Assembly (NCBI RefSeq): GCF_026191375.1
Contig: NZ_JAODTL010000042.1
Location: forward strand, 1 to 64,000
DNA length: 64,000 nt
Origin: Marinomonas pontica
GTDB taxonomy: Bacteria > Pseudomonadota > Gammaproteobacteria > Pseudomonadales > Marinomonadaceae
Direction of reading: 5' to 3'
Part shown: in pieces, positions 9,560 through 19,044 of the stretch
Layout of the letters: every line of letters begins with the position of its first letter
How positions within the stretch are numbered: position 1 is the stretch's first letter
Translations under genes and position numbers: made by a program
The notes under the pieces: model-generated
The model's input: only the letters and a program-made list of their open reading frames with translations
Told to the model about the DNA's origin: nothing
The model's database searches: none

Positions 9560-10441
9560 ATGAATATAAAACAAGTTAGAGCGTTTCTTGCCGTTGCCCA
9601 GTCAATGAGCTTTGCCAGTGCTGCCACACAGCTGCATTTGTCTCAACCCGCATTGAGCTTATCGATTAAAAGTTTGGAGGATAATTTAGGCGGCAAGCTG
9701 TTTACTCGCACCACGCGGCACATCACCCTCACACCAGAAGGCGAAGCGCTTGCTCCCATTGCGAGGCGGCTACTGGCGCAATGGGAAAACGCCGAAGACG
9801 AAATGAAACAACGCTTTGCCTTACAACTGGGCAAAATCACCATTGCGTCCATGCCGTCTTTTGCTGCGTCACTCTTGCCCAAAGCCATTCGCAATTATCA
9901 CGCATCTTATCCCAGTATTCAGGTCGCCATAGACGATGTACTTTCCGATACCGTCGTCGAAATGGTGCGCAATAACCAAGTGGAATTGGGCATTACTTTT
10001 GAGCCAAACACCTTACTCGACTTGTCTTTTTATCCGCTGTATGAAGACAGGTTTATCGCCATTTTGCCTAACAATCATCCCTTAGAAGCAAACACAGAGA
10101 TTCATTGGGAAGCCTTACTAAAATACGATTTTATTACCTTGCAGCGGCCTTCCAGTGTACGCACCATGATAGAAAGCACCTTGAATAAAGCGGGTATAGA
10201 GCTCAACGTCGCATTTGATGCTCACCAACTTGCCACTGTTAGCCGTATGGTCAGCGAAGGCATGGGCGTCGCCGTGGTCCCCGCACTGTGCCGACAACAA
10301 GCCAGCGAGCAAGGCGCCGTCTGTCGCCCTATCATACAACCTGAAATCCGCCGTCGCGTTGGCGTAATCTGCCATCCGAGGTCTCATTTATCCATCGCGG
10401 CCGCCGCCATGCTGGATGTGCTGATCAATACCTATGCTTGA
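9560..10441 (+). CDS. LysR-family regulator, likely controlling atoDABE
   Basis: The start at ATG 9560 follows AAAGGA by 6 bases. An ATG 18 bases upstream is possible but has no ribosome site. The 293-residue product opens MNIKQVRAFLAVAQSMSFAS with the helix-turn-helix AATQLHLSQPALSLSIKSLE, then an effector domain with GMGVAVVPALC near residue 230. Divergent placement next to atoD makes it the likely regulator of acetoacetate use. E. coli uses the AtoSC two-component system instead, so this is a different control scheme. Confidence 0.9.
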   Translation: MNIKQVRAFLAVAQSMSFASAATQLHLSQPALSLSIKSLEDNLGGKLFTRTTRHITLTPEGEALAPIARRLLAQWENAEDEMKQRFALQLGKITIASMPSFAASLLPKAIRNYHASYPSIQVAIDDVLSDTVVEMVRNNQVELGITFEPNTLLDLSFYPLYEDRFIAILPNNHPLEANTEIHWEALLKYDFITLQRPSSVRTMIESTLNKAGIELNVAFDAHQLATVSRMVSEGMGVAVVPALCRQQASEQGAVCRPIIQPEIRRRVGVICHPRSHLSIAAAAMLDVLINTYA

Positions 10442-10604
10442 ACCCGCCCAATAAAAAAACATAAACGAAAAACAGCGAGGCTCCCTCGTGTTACGTCGTT
10501 TTCAGCCCCTGTTTCTGTCGTATAAAGACCCATCCTTTTTGCTACTGGTGACAAAATAACCAGTCACGCACACAACAAAAACAACAGCAAAAAAGGATGT
10601 CATT

Positions 10605-11798
10605 ATGAGTAACCACGCAAACAGAGGCGTTATTTACCAAGGTAACGGTACCGTTAAAGTCGACGCTATTCCCTTCCCAGAACTGGCTATTGGCAAACGC
10701 CGATGCGACCATGGCGTTATTCTCAAAGTTGTTACCACCAACATTTGTGGTAGCGACCAACACATGGTTCGAGGTAGAACAACCGCGCCAAGTGGCTTAG
10801 TACTTGGTCATGAAATCACGGGGCAAATTATCGAATGCGGCCGCGATGTGGAGTTTCTAAAAGTGGGCGATTTGGTGTCTGTGCCATTCAATATTGCTTG
10901 TGGTCGTTGCCGTAACTGTAAAGAAGGCAAAACCGGCATTTGCTTAAACGTTAATCCGGCTCGCCCTGGCGCGGCGTATGGTTACGTGGACATGGGCGGC
11001 TGGGTTGGCGGACAAGCCGACTACGTCATGGTGCCTTATGCCGATTTTAATTTGCTGAAATTCCCTGATGCCGATCAAGCGCTGGAGAAAATCCAAGACC
11101 TGACTTTACTCTCTGACATTCTTCCCACCGGTTTCCATGGCTGCGTTACCGCAGGCGTAGGTCCGGGTTCTACTGTTTATATTGCGGGTGCTGGCCCTGT
11201 TGGTTTAGCGGCCGCAGCCTCAGCGCATTTGCTTGGTGCCGCCTGTGTTATCGTTGGGGACATGGTGCAAGATCGATTGGATCAAGCGCGTTCGTTTGGC
11301 TGTGAAACCATCGATCTAACTCAAGACGGTGACATTCAAGATAAGATAGAAGCCATTCTTGGTGATCGCGAAGTGGATGCTTTTGTAGATTGTGTGGGGT
11401 TTGAAGCACACGCTTGTGGCTGCAATCACCATCAAGAATCCCCTGCAGTAGTATTGAACTCTGCTATGCAGATGACCCGCGCGGGTGGACAAATTGGTAT
11501 TCCAGGTTTGTATGTCACCGAAGACCCAGGTGCCACTGATGACGCTGCGAAACAAGGCAGCCTAAGCATGCGTTTTGGCCTCGGTTGGGCGAAGTCTCAT
11601 TCGCTTCATACAGGCCAATGCCCAGTTATGAAATACCATCGTCAACTGATGCAAGCCATCTTGTTTGATAAGATCGACATAGCCAAAGCCGTTAACGTAC
11701 AAGTCATCTCACTTGACGAAGCACCTCAAGGCTATGCTGACTTTGATGGCGGCGCCGCGAAAAAATTCGTTATCGATCCACATAAAATGGTCAGTTAA
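10605..11798 (+). CDS. fdhA: Glutathione-independent formaldehyde dehydrogenase
   Basis: This 397-residue zinc medium-chain dehydrogenase has nearly the length of Pseudomonas putida FdhA. Catalytic zinc ligands are in TTNICGSDQHMVRGR and LGHEITG. Structural zinc is bound by CGRCRNCKEGKTGIC. The NAD fold has AGAGPVGLAAAASAHLLGA near residue 190. The insertion with HACGCNHHQES is typical of this subfamily. It oxidises formaldehyde to formate without glutathione. AAGGATGTCATT precedes the ATG. Formaldehyde could come from O-demethylation by the VanAB-like enzyme at 21.8 kb, but the genes are not adjacent. Confidence 0.92.
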   Translation: MSNHANRGVIYQGNGTVKVDAIPFPELAIGKRRCDHGVILKVVTTNICGSDQHMVRGRTTAPSGLVLGHEITGQIIECGRDVEFLKVGDLVSVPFNIACGRCRNCKEGKTGICLNVNPARPGAAYGYVDMGGWVGGQADYVMVPYADFNLLKFPDADQALEKIQDLTLLSDILPTGFHGCVTAGVGPGSTVYIAGAGPVGLAAAASAHLLGAACVIVGDMVQDRLDQARSFGCETIDLTQDGDIQDKIEAILGDREVDAFVDCVGFEAHACGCNHHQESPAVVLNSAMQMTRAGGQIGIPGLYVTEDPGATDDAAKQGSLSMRFGLGWAKSHSLHTGQCPVMKYHRQLMQAILFDKIDIAKAVNVQVISLDEAPQGYADFDGGAAKKFVIDPHKMVS

Positions 11799-11839
11799 TC
11801 CGCCCATTCTTTAGTGAATCTCTGACAAATAATGCAAAA

Positions 11840-11863
11840 GGCCAACCTATCGTTGGTCTTTTT
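11840..11863 (+). terminator. Terminator after fdhA
   Basis: GGCCAAC and GTTGGTC form a stem with a short loop and a run of five T. It lies directly before the convergent nnr stop at 11865. Confidence 0.7.
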
Positions 11864-11864
11864 G

Positions 11865-13385
11865 TTAGTTTTCCGTTGAACAATACTTCTGTTTAAAATC
11901 ACTCAGTACAGCGGGTAAGCATTCAGGTAAATCTTCAGCAATAAGACCTATACCAAACACATTGGCCACTTCACCATGTAACCAAACTGCCGCCGCGGCA
12001 GCATCAAATGGCGCCATACCTTGAGCAAGCAAGCCGACAATAAAACCAGCTAGCACATCACCAGAACCACCCGTTGCTAAATGCGCCGGCGCGTTCGAAT
12101 TGATAATTGCCTGACCATCAGGTGAAGCAATCACGGTGTCTGCGCCTTTTAGTAACACGACGGCACCGCTCAGTTTGGCGGCAAGTCGCGCCCGCGTTAC
12201 TTTGTCAGTAGCGTGAACGTTATTAATCTCTGGAAATACTCTCGCGAATTCTCCTTCGTGGGGCGTCATCACACAAGAGCCATTAATAGCGCCAAAAAGC
12301 GTTTGCGGATCACCTGCAAAAGCACTGAGCGCGTCGGCATCCAACACTACAGCGCGTTTGGTTGCCAAAGCAGACAGCACAGCATGACGAGTGCGCGTTT
12401 TTTCTTCACCTTGTAACCCAGCTCCAGGACCAATACAAATAGCATTAAGACGCGCATCAGTCAGCAATTCGGCAAAAGCCTCTTGCTCGCGCCCTTCATC
12501 TAGCGATGTCGCCATCACGCTGGTCAATGAGGCCGCGTAAATAGGCCAAATTCGACTTGGTGCCGTTACCGTCACTAATCCGGCGCCTATACGCAACGCA
12601 CTTCGAGCGGTTAAGCGACTCGCTCCCGTAGTACTTTCACCGCCGAACACGACCGCATGACCGCGATGAAATTTGTGCCCTTCTAACCTTGGCCAAGGGT
12701 AATGCTGACACCATAGTTCGGGGCTGTTTTCCCAAGTTTGAACCTTAATATCCGCTAACACCTGCTCAGGAATACCAATATCAGCAACAACCAATTCTCC
12801 GCACAAGGCACGACCAGGGAACAGTAAATGTCCTGGTTTTTTGCGAAAAAACGTCACGGTTAATACAGCTGGCGCAACCTGACCAAGCGCTTCGCCAGTA
12901 GAACCGTCAACACCACTTGGCACATCCACGGCAAAAATTGGCAGTTTACGCGCTATCATCGAATTCACCATATCACGATAACGAGCGTCTAGTGGCCTTG
13001 ATAAACCTGCCCCAAACATGGCGTCAACGACTAATTCAACCCCATCAAAAAGCGCATCAGAAAAGGTTTCGACTCGCCCTTGCCACGCTTTGAAATGATG
13101 CATGGCTTCTTTCGAAAGAGACGTTTCATCCCCATGAAAAGCCAAGCACACTGGCCACCCTGCAATGTGCAAAAGTCGAGCAATCACAAAACCATCGCCG
13201 CCATTATTACCCGGCCCACACAACACCAGAACAGCACGTTTTGACCAACGTCGACGAATGGCTTCAACCACAGCAAAACCCGCTGCCGCCATCAAACTCA
13301 CCGCTGGCAAGCCCTTCTTAACGGCAGCCGAATCCGCTAACGCCATTTCGGTTGGCGTTAACAGCATTTGGCTATCTTGTCTCAT
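11865..13385 (-). CDS. nnr: Bifunctional NAD(P)HX epimerase / ADP-dependent NAD(P)HX dehydratase
   Basis: The product repairs hydrated NAD(P)H. The N-terminal YjeF_N epimerase half contains CGPGNNGGDGFVIARLL near residue 55 and VDAMFGAGLSRPL. The C-terminal kinase-like dehydratase half has MTPHEGEFARVFP and the nucleotide loop GSGDVLAGFIVGLLAQG near residue 440. ATG 13385 is preferred because GGAG lies 6 bases upstream; an in-frame ATG at 13397 sits too close to its AAAGG. The length (about 506 residues) is normal. The usual neighbours tsaE and queG are absent here. Confidence 0.93.
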   Translation of the reverse strand: MRQDSQMLLTPTEMALADSAAVKKGLPAVSLMAAAGFAVVEAIRRRWSKRAVLVLCGPGNNGGDGFVIARLLHIAGWPVCLAFHGDETSLSKEAMHHFKAWQGRVETFSDALFDGVELVVDAMFGAGLSRPLDARYRDMVNSMIARKLPIFAVDVPSGVDGSTGEALGQVAPAVLTVTFFRKKPGHLLFPGRALCGELVVADIGIPEQVLADIKVQTWENSPELWCQHYPWPRLEGHKFHRGHAVVFGGESTTGASRLTARSALRIGAGLVTVTAPSRIWPIYAASLTSVMATSLDEGREQEAFAELLTDARLNAICIGPGAGLQGEEKTRTRHAVLSALATKRAVVLDADALSAFAGDPQTLFGAINGSCVMTPHEGEFARVFPEINNVHATDKVTRARLAAKLSGAVVLLKGADTVIASPDGQAIINSNAPAHLATGGSGDVLAGFIVGLLAQGMAPFDAAAAAVWLHGEVANVFGIGLIAEDLPECLPAVLSDFKQKYCSTEN

Positions 13386-13570
13386 CCTGTACTCCATTAC
13401 CTTTCACCTATTGAGCATCGTTTTTTTGTATTCATATTTTTTTAAAGACATACGATTGCAATCGTACTCTACATTAGAGCCTATACTAAGCATTGCTATA
13501 TTGTCGCAGACGACACAGGTATGATGTCGCGAAAGACTTAACCTACTTTAGACTATGACCGGACACACTT

Positions 13571-13995
13571 ATGAACGACGAGATCAACTACGAAAACAAT
13601 CCGCTGCATGGCTTGGGTTTAGAAGAACTGCTTACCCAGCTGGTTGATCATTATGGTTTTGATATTCTCTACGCCTACTTAAACATCAACTGTTTCAAAA
13701 CGAATCCAAGCATTGAATCCAGCGTGAAGTTTCTTAAAAAAACCGAGTGGGCGCGGGAAAAAGTGGAAGTTTTTTATCTTTATAAATACAAAAACTTACC
13801 ACGCGTGTCATCGGAGCAATTCGATCTCCCCCCAGAAAACGCATCATCCCTAACGGCCAAACGCCCCGCGAGCCTGCTGAACTGAGTTTTGAAGACGCGG
13901 AGCGCGTACGAGAAAAGCAAGCCAAAAAAGCAGCAGAGCATGGCAAGTCAAAACGCTATAAAGAACGTGAGTTCGAAAATTTGTGGAAGCGATAA
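13571..13995 (+). pseudogene. VF530-family (DUF2132) protein, frameshifted
   Basis: The first half, opening [19 protein letters not shown] and containing [20 protein letters not shown], is the complete VF530/DUF2132 domain, a small family proposed to bind DNA. The frame breaks at the C run 13828-13833, which has six C. A seventh C would turn the tail into [20 protein letters not shown] and carry on through a basic, Lys/Arg-rich C-terminus ending at TAA 13995. The uncorrected frame stops early at 13885. The zero-frame C CCC CCA here is also a -1 slippery heptamer. The function is unknown. Confidence 0.75.
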
Positions 13996-14019
13996 GCCAA
14001 CGTTTTTGCTTCGTATTTT

Positions 14020-16173
14020 CTACGCCAACGCCTCTCTTTCAGCCAGCGCACCGACCCGCTGTTGGTCTGGTAAATACTTCGCCATTGCTGCCATCAGTTC
14101 TCGATGTTGCAGGATGGCAAGACACTCTTTTTCATTTAGATGATCTAGCAAACTTTGAATATTGTTGCTGTTAAGGATTTGCCATTCAGCGCATATCCAA
14201 GCACGGCAAAATTCTTTGTTAGGTTCATCGGTTGGCATTTGTGCTAGGTGCCAATAAAACAGTTCAGGATCAGACGATAAGCGCTTTAAAGAAGATGCCG
14301 CGCGATTAAAATCAAGCTCAGTTTGGTCATTATCATAACGACTTTGCATGGCAATAATTGGATGCGGACGTTTTTCTTCTGGCGCGCGCATCAATCCTAG
14401 GTAGTGAATCACATTGCCTCGTTTTGCGCCGCCGCTTAGCCAAGATAATGGAATGGACAAGATCAAACCAAAGCTGATCGGTAACGACCAATAGAAAAGC
14501 TCTTTGCTTAAAAACAGTGCTCCTCCCGCTAAACCCAGCCCTAGTAACGTATGGCTACAATGAGCACGAGCGGCGACTTTCCATGAGGTTGCGCCGTCGT
14601 CACGGGATTGCGGCTTCCAGCCACTGTCTCGACCTTTGAAGACATCGTATACCACCTGAAACTGAGACAGCATCAAAATCGGCGCGTACAAGGCCGACAA
14701 AATCGTTTCGGCCAAGGTGCTCAACGTCAGTAAAATCGGCCCGCCAAATTGCATGCAGCGACGCACGTTCAACATGGCCGACAACCAACCGTAAGCTTTA
14801 GGGGCTAACACCAACGCCATAGACAGGATGAACAAAGAGCGCGCTTTTTCGAAATCGAATACCGGCCAAGTCGGAAACAAAGAAGGATTAGCAAAATACT
14901 CTGGACGAACAAAATAGGCCTGAACTGCCAACGCAAAACCTACGACAATCAGCATCAGCCAAAACACAGCGCTTAAATAAGACATGATGCCAGACAGCAA
15001 ATGCAATCGAGTCGCAATATGAAAACCCTTAGCAAACACAAAGGCTTTGTGCTGCAAATTTCCCTGACACCAACGACGATCGCGCACAATCACATCCACC
15101 AGCGACGGCGGCGCTTCTTCATAGGACGCGGTGAGGTCGGTATCAAAGCGAACGCCCCAACCTGCACGACGCAAAAGTGCGGCTTCCATAAAATCGTGGC
15201 TCATGACATGGCCACCGAAAGGTGCTTTACCTTCCAAAATAGGCAGACCACACGCATCAGCAAAAGCTTTCGTGCGAATAATGGCGTTGTGCCCCCAAAA
15301 ATTAGACGAATAACCATGCCACGCCGCCAGACCAGACGCATAAATTGGCCCAAAACAATGATTAGCAAACTGCTGAATTCGGCTATATAAAGTGTTTGCA
15401 CGAATGATGGTCGGCAAAGTTTGAATCAGACCTAACCCCGGTTCTGCCGCCATACGACGAGTCAGAGAAATCAAACATTCTGCGCCCATCAAACTGTCGG
15501 CATCCAATACGATCATGCATTCATAATCGTCTCCGTAACCCATCACCCATTCGGCAATGTTACCGGCTTTGCGTTCCGCATTATGGTAGCGACGACGATA
15601 ATAAATAGGACAGGCCGCCGCATCGTCATTCAGCAGCGGATAAAACGCTTGTTCTTCGGCAACCCACGCATCGGCTCGGTTGGTATCACTCAAAATGAAG
15701 AATGCAAATTTGCCCGGAGCCTGCTTGGTCAAATCTTCGTGCATGGCCTGAATATTGGCTCGAATTCGCAACGGATCTTCATTATAAACCGGCAATAAAA
15801 TGGCCGTCACACCCTCTACATCTTGTTCATGGCGTCGGCGCGAAAACGGCCATAATTGAAAAACCACACCCAATGTCGCTTGTGAAAAAGCAAATGAAAT
15901 CCACGTAAAGTTAATGCAAAACAACACCAAAAACGCCCACTGTAAACCAGCGATCGCGTTGGTATTCAACACATCGTACATTTCCGTTGCGCCGTACCAA
16001 GACAAAGCCAAAGTGCTCGCCAAGACAAACAAACGCGCCAAAAAAGTCGTGACATTAAAGTGCTGCACTCTGAACTTACGCGCCTGAGAAGCCTCATTCA
16101 CATCGTGTCGAGGCATGTCTAACGGCGCGCGGATAGGTAAAGCGGGTTTCATTGTGTAATCCTTTATTAGCAT
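14020..16173 (-). CDS. opgH: Osmoregulated periplasmic glucan glucosyltransferase OpgH
   Basis: This inner-membrane GT2 enzyme makes the beta-glucan backbone from UDP-glucose. Membrane segments are at about residues 40-95, 390-430, 460-480 and 500-590. Catalytic motifs are present: VLDADSLMGAE (DxD), HDFMEAALLRRAGWG, and RDRRWCQGNLQH (the R-x-x-R-W form of Q-x-x-R-W). At about 717 residues it is shorter than E. coli OpgH (847) and lacks most of that N-terminal cytoplasmic extension. ATG 16173 has AAGGA 7 bases upstream and starts 2 bases after the opgG stop. ATG 16152 with AAAGGA is an equally good alternative. Confidence 0.93.
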   Translation of the reverse strand: MLIKDYTMKPALPIRAPLDMPRHDVNEASQARKFRVQHFNVTTFLARLFVLASTLALSWYGATEMYDVLNTNAIAGLQWAFLVLFCINFTWISFAFSQATLGVVFQLWPFSRRRHEQDVEGVTAILLPVYNEDPLRIRANIQAMHEDLTKQAPGKFAFFILSDTNRADAWVAEEQAFYPLLNDDAAACPIYYRRRYHNAERKAGNIAEWVMGYGDDYECMIVLDADSLMGAECLISLTRRMAAEPGLGLIQTLPTIIRANTLYSRIQQFANHCFGPIYASGLAAWHGYSSNFWGHNAIIRTKAFADACGLPILEGKAPFGGHVMSHDFMEAALLRRAGWGVRFDTDLTASYEEAPPSLVDVIVRDRRWCQGNLQHKAFVFAKGFHIATRLHLLSGIMSYLSAVFWLMLIVVGFALAVQAYFVRPEYFANPSLFPTWPVFDFEKARSLFILSMALVLAPKAYGWLSAMLNVRRCMQFGGPILLTLSTLAETILSALYAPILMLSQFQVVYDVFKGRDSGWKPQSRDDGATSWKVAARAHCSHTLLGLGLAGGALFLSKELFYWSLPISFGLILSIPLSWLSGGAKRGNVIHYLGLMRAPEEKRPHPIIAMQSRYDNDQTELDFNRAASSLKRLSSDPELFYWHLAQMPTDEPNKEFCRAWICAEWQILNSNNIQSLLDHLNEKECLAILQHRELMAAMAKYLPDQQRVGALAEREALA

Positions 16174-16175
16174 GA

Positions 16176-17795
16176 CTATTCCTTCATCCAGCGATACAAC
16201 CAAGTAGGTGCAACTGCTGTATCACCTTGTTTTAACTGCATTCTCAATTCAGACAAATCGGCGTCTTGAGGATCAAAAGACACGTATACGCGAACGCCGT
16301 TGTTATGTGGATTTTTTACAATAAGGGCTTCTAAAATACGTCCCTTGCTGATGCTTGCGTCTACGGTCAAGGTATCCACATTAATGTCTGGCATCTTATT
16401 AAAATCAATCACGACTTCTGGGCTTGTTTTAAACAGTTTCACCCCTTTGGCGCTGCGAACAATTCGAGGGGACTCCAATGACACCGGCGTGTCATTGGAC
16501 CAAGTCATTAAATATTGATAGGTGTAAGTTTGGTCTTTTTTTAAGCCTTCAGCGGGCTGCCAATAGGCAACAATGTTGTCATTGGTTTCGGCTGTAGACG
16601 GGATTTCCACCAACTCAACATGCCCAGCCCCCCAGTCATTCATCGGTTTAATCCACGCAGATGGCCGCGTATGGTAATTGGCTTCCAAATCTTGATAGTC
16701 TTCAAAGCGACGATGTCGTTGAATCAAACCAAAGCCTTTGGGTGAGACATCACTAAAAGCGCTTACTTGCAGTGTTTTTGGGTTATTTAACGGACGCCAC
16801 ACCATTTCGTCTCGTCCAGTTAATATCTGTAGTCCATCCGAATCGTGAACCGCCGGGCGATAATCTGGCACCTCAGACACATCCAAAGACGTGTTGTGCA
16901 TGAACATAGACGTTAATGGCGCAATACCAACGTGCTTCAAATCCACTCTAGGAAACAAGGTTGCCTTCACATCCACTCGTGTCGGTTTCCCCGGATAAAT
17001 GCCAAAACGATAAGCACCAGTAATGCTTTTACTGTCTAATAAGGCATGCACCACAATAGCATCTTGACTTGATGCTGGTCGTTCAATCCAAAATTGTTTG
17101 AACATAGGAAACTCTTCGCCCTTTGGCTGTGCCACATCTACGGTGAGGCCGCGAGCCGATAACCCATAAGACTGCCCCTTTGAAACGGCACGAAAGTAAC
17201 TTGCCCCTTGAAAGACAATAAATTCATCATTTATGTCCGCTTTATTGATCGGATAATGCAGCCGCAACCCAGCGTATTTGCCTACTTTGGCAATCAGTTC
17301 ACCTATTTCATTATTCGGTGTAGAAAACGAATCGGATGACACACTGAGCGGCACCGCTCGGCCATTTTCAACCACATCAATTGACACCAAATCTTGGTAC
17401 AAAAAACCTGGCGCAAACAACTGCACAGAAAATTTAGTGGGTGTATTGCCCCAAACCGCTTGGTTTTGTTGAAAATTGATTTGTCGATACATGGAATAAT
17501 CCATGTTTCTTAATGTTTGCGGGGCTTTTTCAGCGGGCGTCATAGGAGATTTAGCCAACTCTTTTGCCAAATCAATCACTGTTTGGTGAGAAAAAGCATA
17601 GCCGTTTGGTATAGCCGCGGAGGTGGCTTCATTTGCGATCTGGAGTTGGGGTTGATCCACAACGGGCGATGTATCGACTTCCGTTTCCATGTCATTGGCT
17701 TGAACGTAGCCGATCGTGCTCAATAACAATGAGGTTAAAAAAGGCAATTTGATAAATCCAAACGCAGCGGAACGACATTGAGGGAAAAAAATCAA
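16176..17795 (-). CDS. opgG: Osmoregulated periplasmic glucan biosynthesis protein OpgG
   Basis: This 539-residue periplasmic protein has a signal segment (PFLTSLLLSTIGYVQA) at about residues 18-33. It keeps the OpgG/OpgD pattern: NFQQNQAVWG, SYFRAVSKGQSYGLSARGL, HHRFEDYQDLEANYHTRPSAW (RRFEDYQ core) and VAYWQP. The start is a TTG at 17795 with GAGAG 6 bases upstream. No in-frame ATG precedes the signal peptide, so either TTG is used or the T/A-rich start region is misread. It is the first gene of opgGH, as in E. coli. A related region of 190 bp upstream holds its promoter. Confidence 0.9.
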   Translation of the reverse strand: MIFFPQCRSAAFGFIKLPFLTSLLLSTIGYVQANDMETEVDTSPVVDQPQLQIANEATSAAIPNGYAFSHQTVIDLAKELAKSPMTPAEKAPQTLRNMDYSMYRQINFQQNQAVWGNTPTKFSVQLFAPGFLYQDLVSIDVVENGRAVPLSVSSDSFSTPNNEIGELIAKVGKYAGLRLHYPINKADINDEFIVFQGASYFRAVSKGQSYGLSARGLTVDVAQPKGEEFPMFKQFWIERPASSQDAIVVHALLDSKSITGAYRFGIYPGKPTRVDVKATLFPRVDLKHVGIAPLTSMFMHNTSLDVSEVPDYRPAVHDSDGLQILTGRDEMVWRPLNNPKTLQVSAFSDVSPKGFGLIQRHRRFEDYQDLEANYHTRPSAWIKPMNDWGAGHVELVEIPSTAETNDNIVAYWQPAEGLKKDQTYTYQYLMTWSNDTPVSLESPRIVRSAKGVKLFKTSPEVVIDFNKMPDINVDTLTVDASISKGRILEALIVKNPHNNGVRVYVSFDPQDADLSELRMQLKQGDTAVAPTWLYRWMKE

Positions 17796-17988
17796 AAAAA
17801 GCTCTCTTGTTATTTACTATGGGAACAACTATTAAGGAAACAACCACATACAAAAAACCAATGGTGGCCGCTATTTGGTGAGTATCATATCGTCAAAGAC
17901 ACCTTAGATTAAGGCAGTAAAGTTGGAGGAAATCATAAGAATTAAGGAGAAAAAGTGGTAAACGTTTCTCTGTATCGTATCGCCAATA

Positions 17989-18912
17989 TCATAAGGGCAG
18001 TTCGAACATGGGTATAGACGCTTCTAGATTTTTCATGAAATCCTGAAGCAAAACTTGCACTTTCATTCCATCAGGACGCTCCAGGTTATCGACTCGAGAC
18101 CAAAGCGCGATGTCTCGCCTTGGCCCTAGCGGCCCTTCTACTTGAATCATCTGATCTGGCTGAATGTCGCCCGTCATCAACGCCAACCGAGCAGGCAATC
18201 GAACCAACATATCCGTCGTGTTTAACAAGTGCAAAACCGAACGAATGCTGCCCGTAAACGCCATGCTGGCCGCTTTTAAGCCAATCAGTTCACTTGGTCG
18301 ATCCAAAAAACCCGCGTTTGCGCCAGCCACCAGCCAATTTTGTTGTTCTAGCACGGCTTGAGAGATTACCTTTTTCGCCCCTCTCAATGGTGATTTTTTG
18401 CCCACAAACACCCCAGACCGATCTTTAAAAAGAAGCTGCCTTTCTAGAGCACCTTGTTTCACCGACAAATGCGCAGGCGCTAATAAAAAATCTAATTCCC
18501 CCTTCTGTAATAACTCAATCTGCGCTGCGGCAGAACCCGTGCGAAAATGAAACACATAGCGCGTCTCTCGCATAAAAAATGCCGTCATTTGCTCAACGGT
18601 GGCAAATTCCCACAATGGGTCGATTCCAATCACAAATTCATTCTGATAACCGCTATGGAACTGACGAATGATCTCTTCGCCCTGCTCAGTTTCAGCCAAA
18701 ATTCGCTCGCCAATTTGCGCCAACCTCGCCCCAATATCCGTGGGCTGAACGCCGTAACGCGTTCGCACCAACACAGGTGCGCCCACCTTCATTTCTAACT
18801 GCTGAATGCTGCGCGTCAGTGTCGGCTGCGTGATATAGAGCTGTTCGCAGGCGCGACTCAACGACCCCTGCTTCACCACGATGGCCAATTGCTTTAATAG
18901 GTTAGGATTCAT
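17989..18912 (-). CDS. LysR-family regulator divergent from the MobA-like hydroxylase
   Basis: This 307-residue LysR protein opens MNPNLLKQLAIVVKQGSLS with the helix-turn-helix ACEQLYITQPTLTRSIQQLE at residues 20-39. It has a typical ligand domain, with HFRTGSAAAQIELLQKGELDF near residues 130-150. It is divergent from the flavin hydroxylase at 19045 across a 132-bp AT-rich gap, which makes that gene its likely target. Confidence 0.9.
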   Translation of the reverse strand: MNPNLLKQLAIVVKQGSLSRACEQLYITQPTLTRSIQQLEMKVGAPVLVRTRYGVQPTDIGARLAQIGERILAETEQGEEIIRQFHSGYQNEFVIGIDPLWEFATVEQMTAFFMRETRYVFHFRTGSAAAQIELLQKGELDFLLAPAHLSVKQGALERQLLFKDRSGVFVGKKSPLRGAKKVISQAVLEQQNWLVAGANAGFLDRPSELIGLKAASMAFTGSIRSVLHLLNTTDMLVRLPARLALMTGDIQPDQMIQVEGPLGPRRDIALWSRVDNLERPDGMKVQVLLQDFMKNLEASIPMFELPL

Positions 18913-19044
18913 CTATGCATTTTCTATTAGTCTTGGTCAAAAAATCTATTATTCCTGATATTTAAAAAGCATTAGAGTGGATTTAACACAAGACAGCAAG
19001 TCTTTTCCCAAACGAACACACTAACAATAATAAGAGGATTCACC

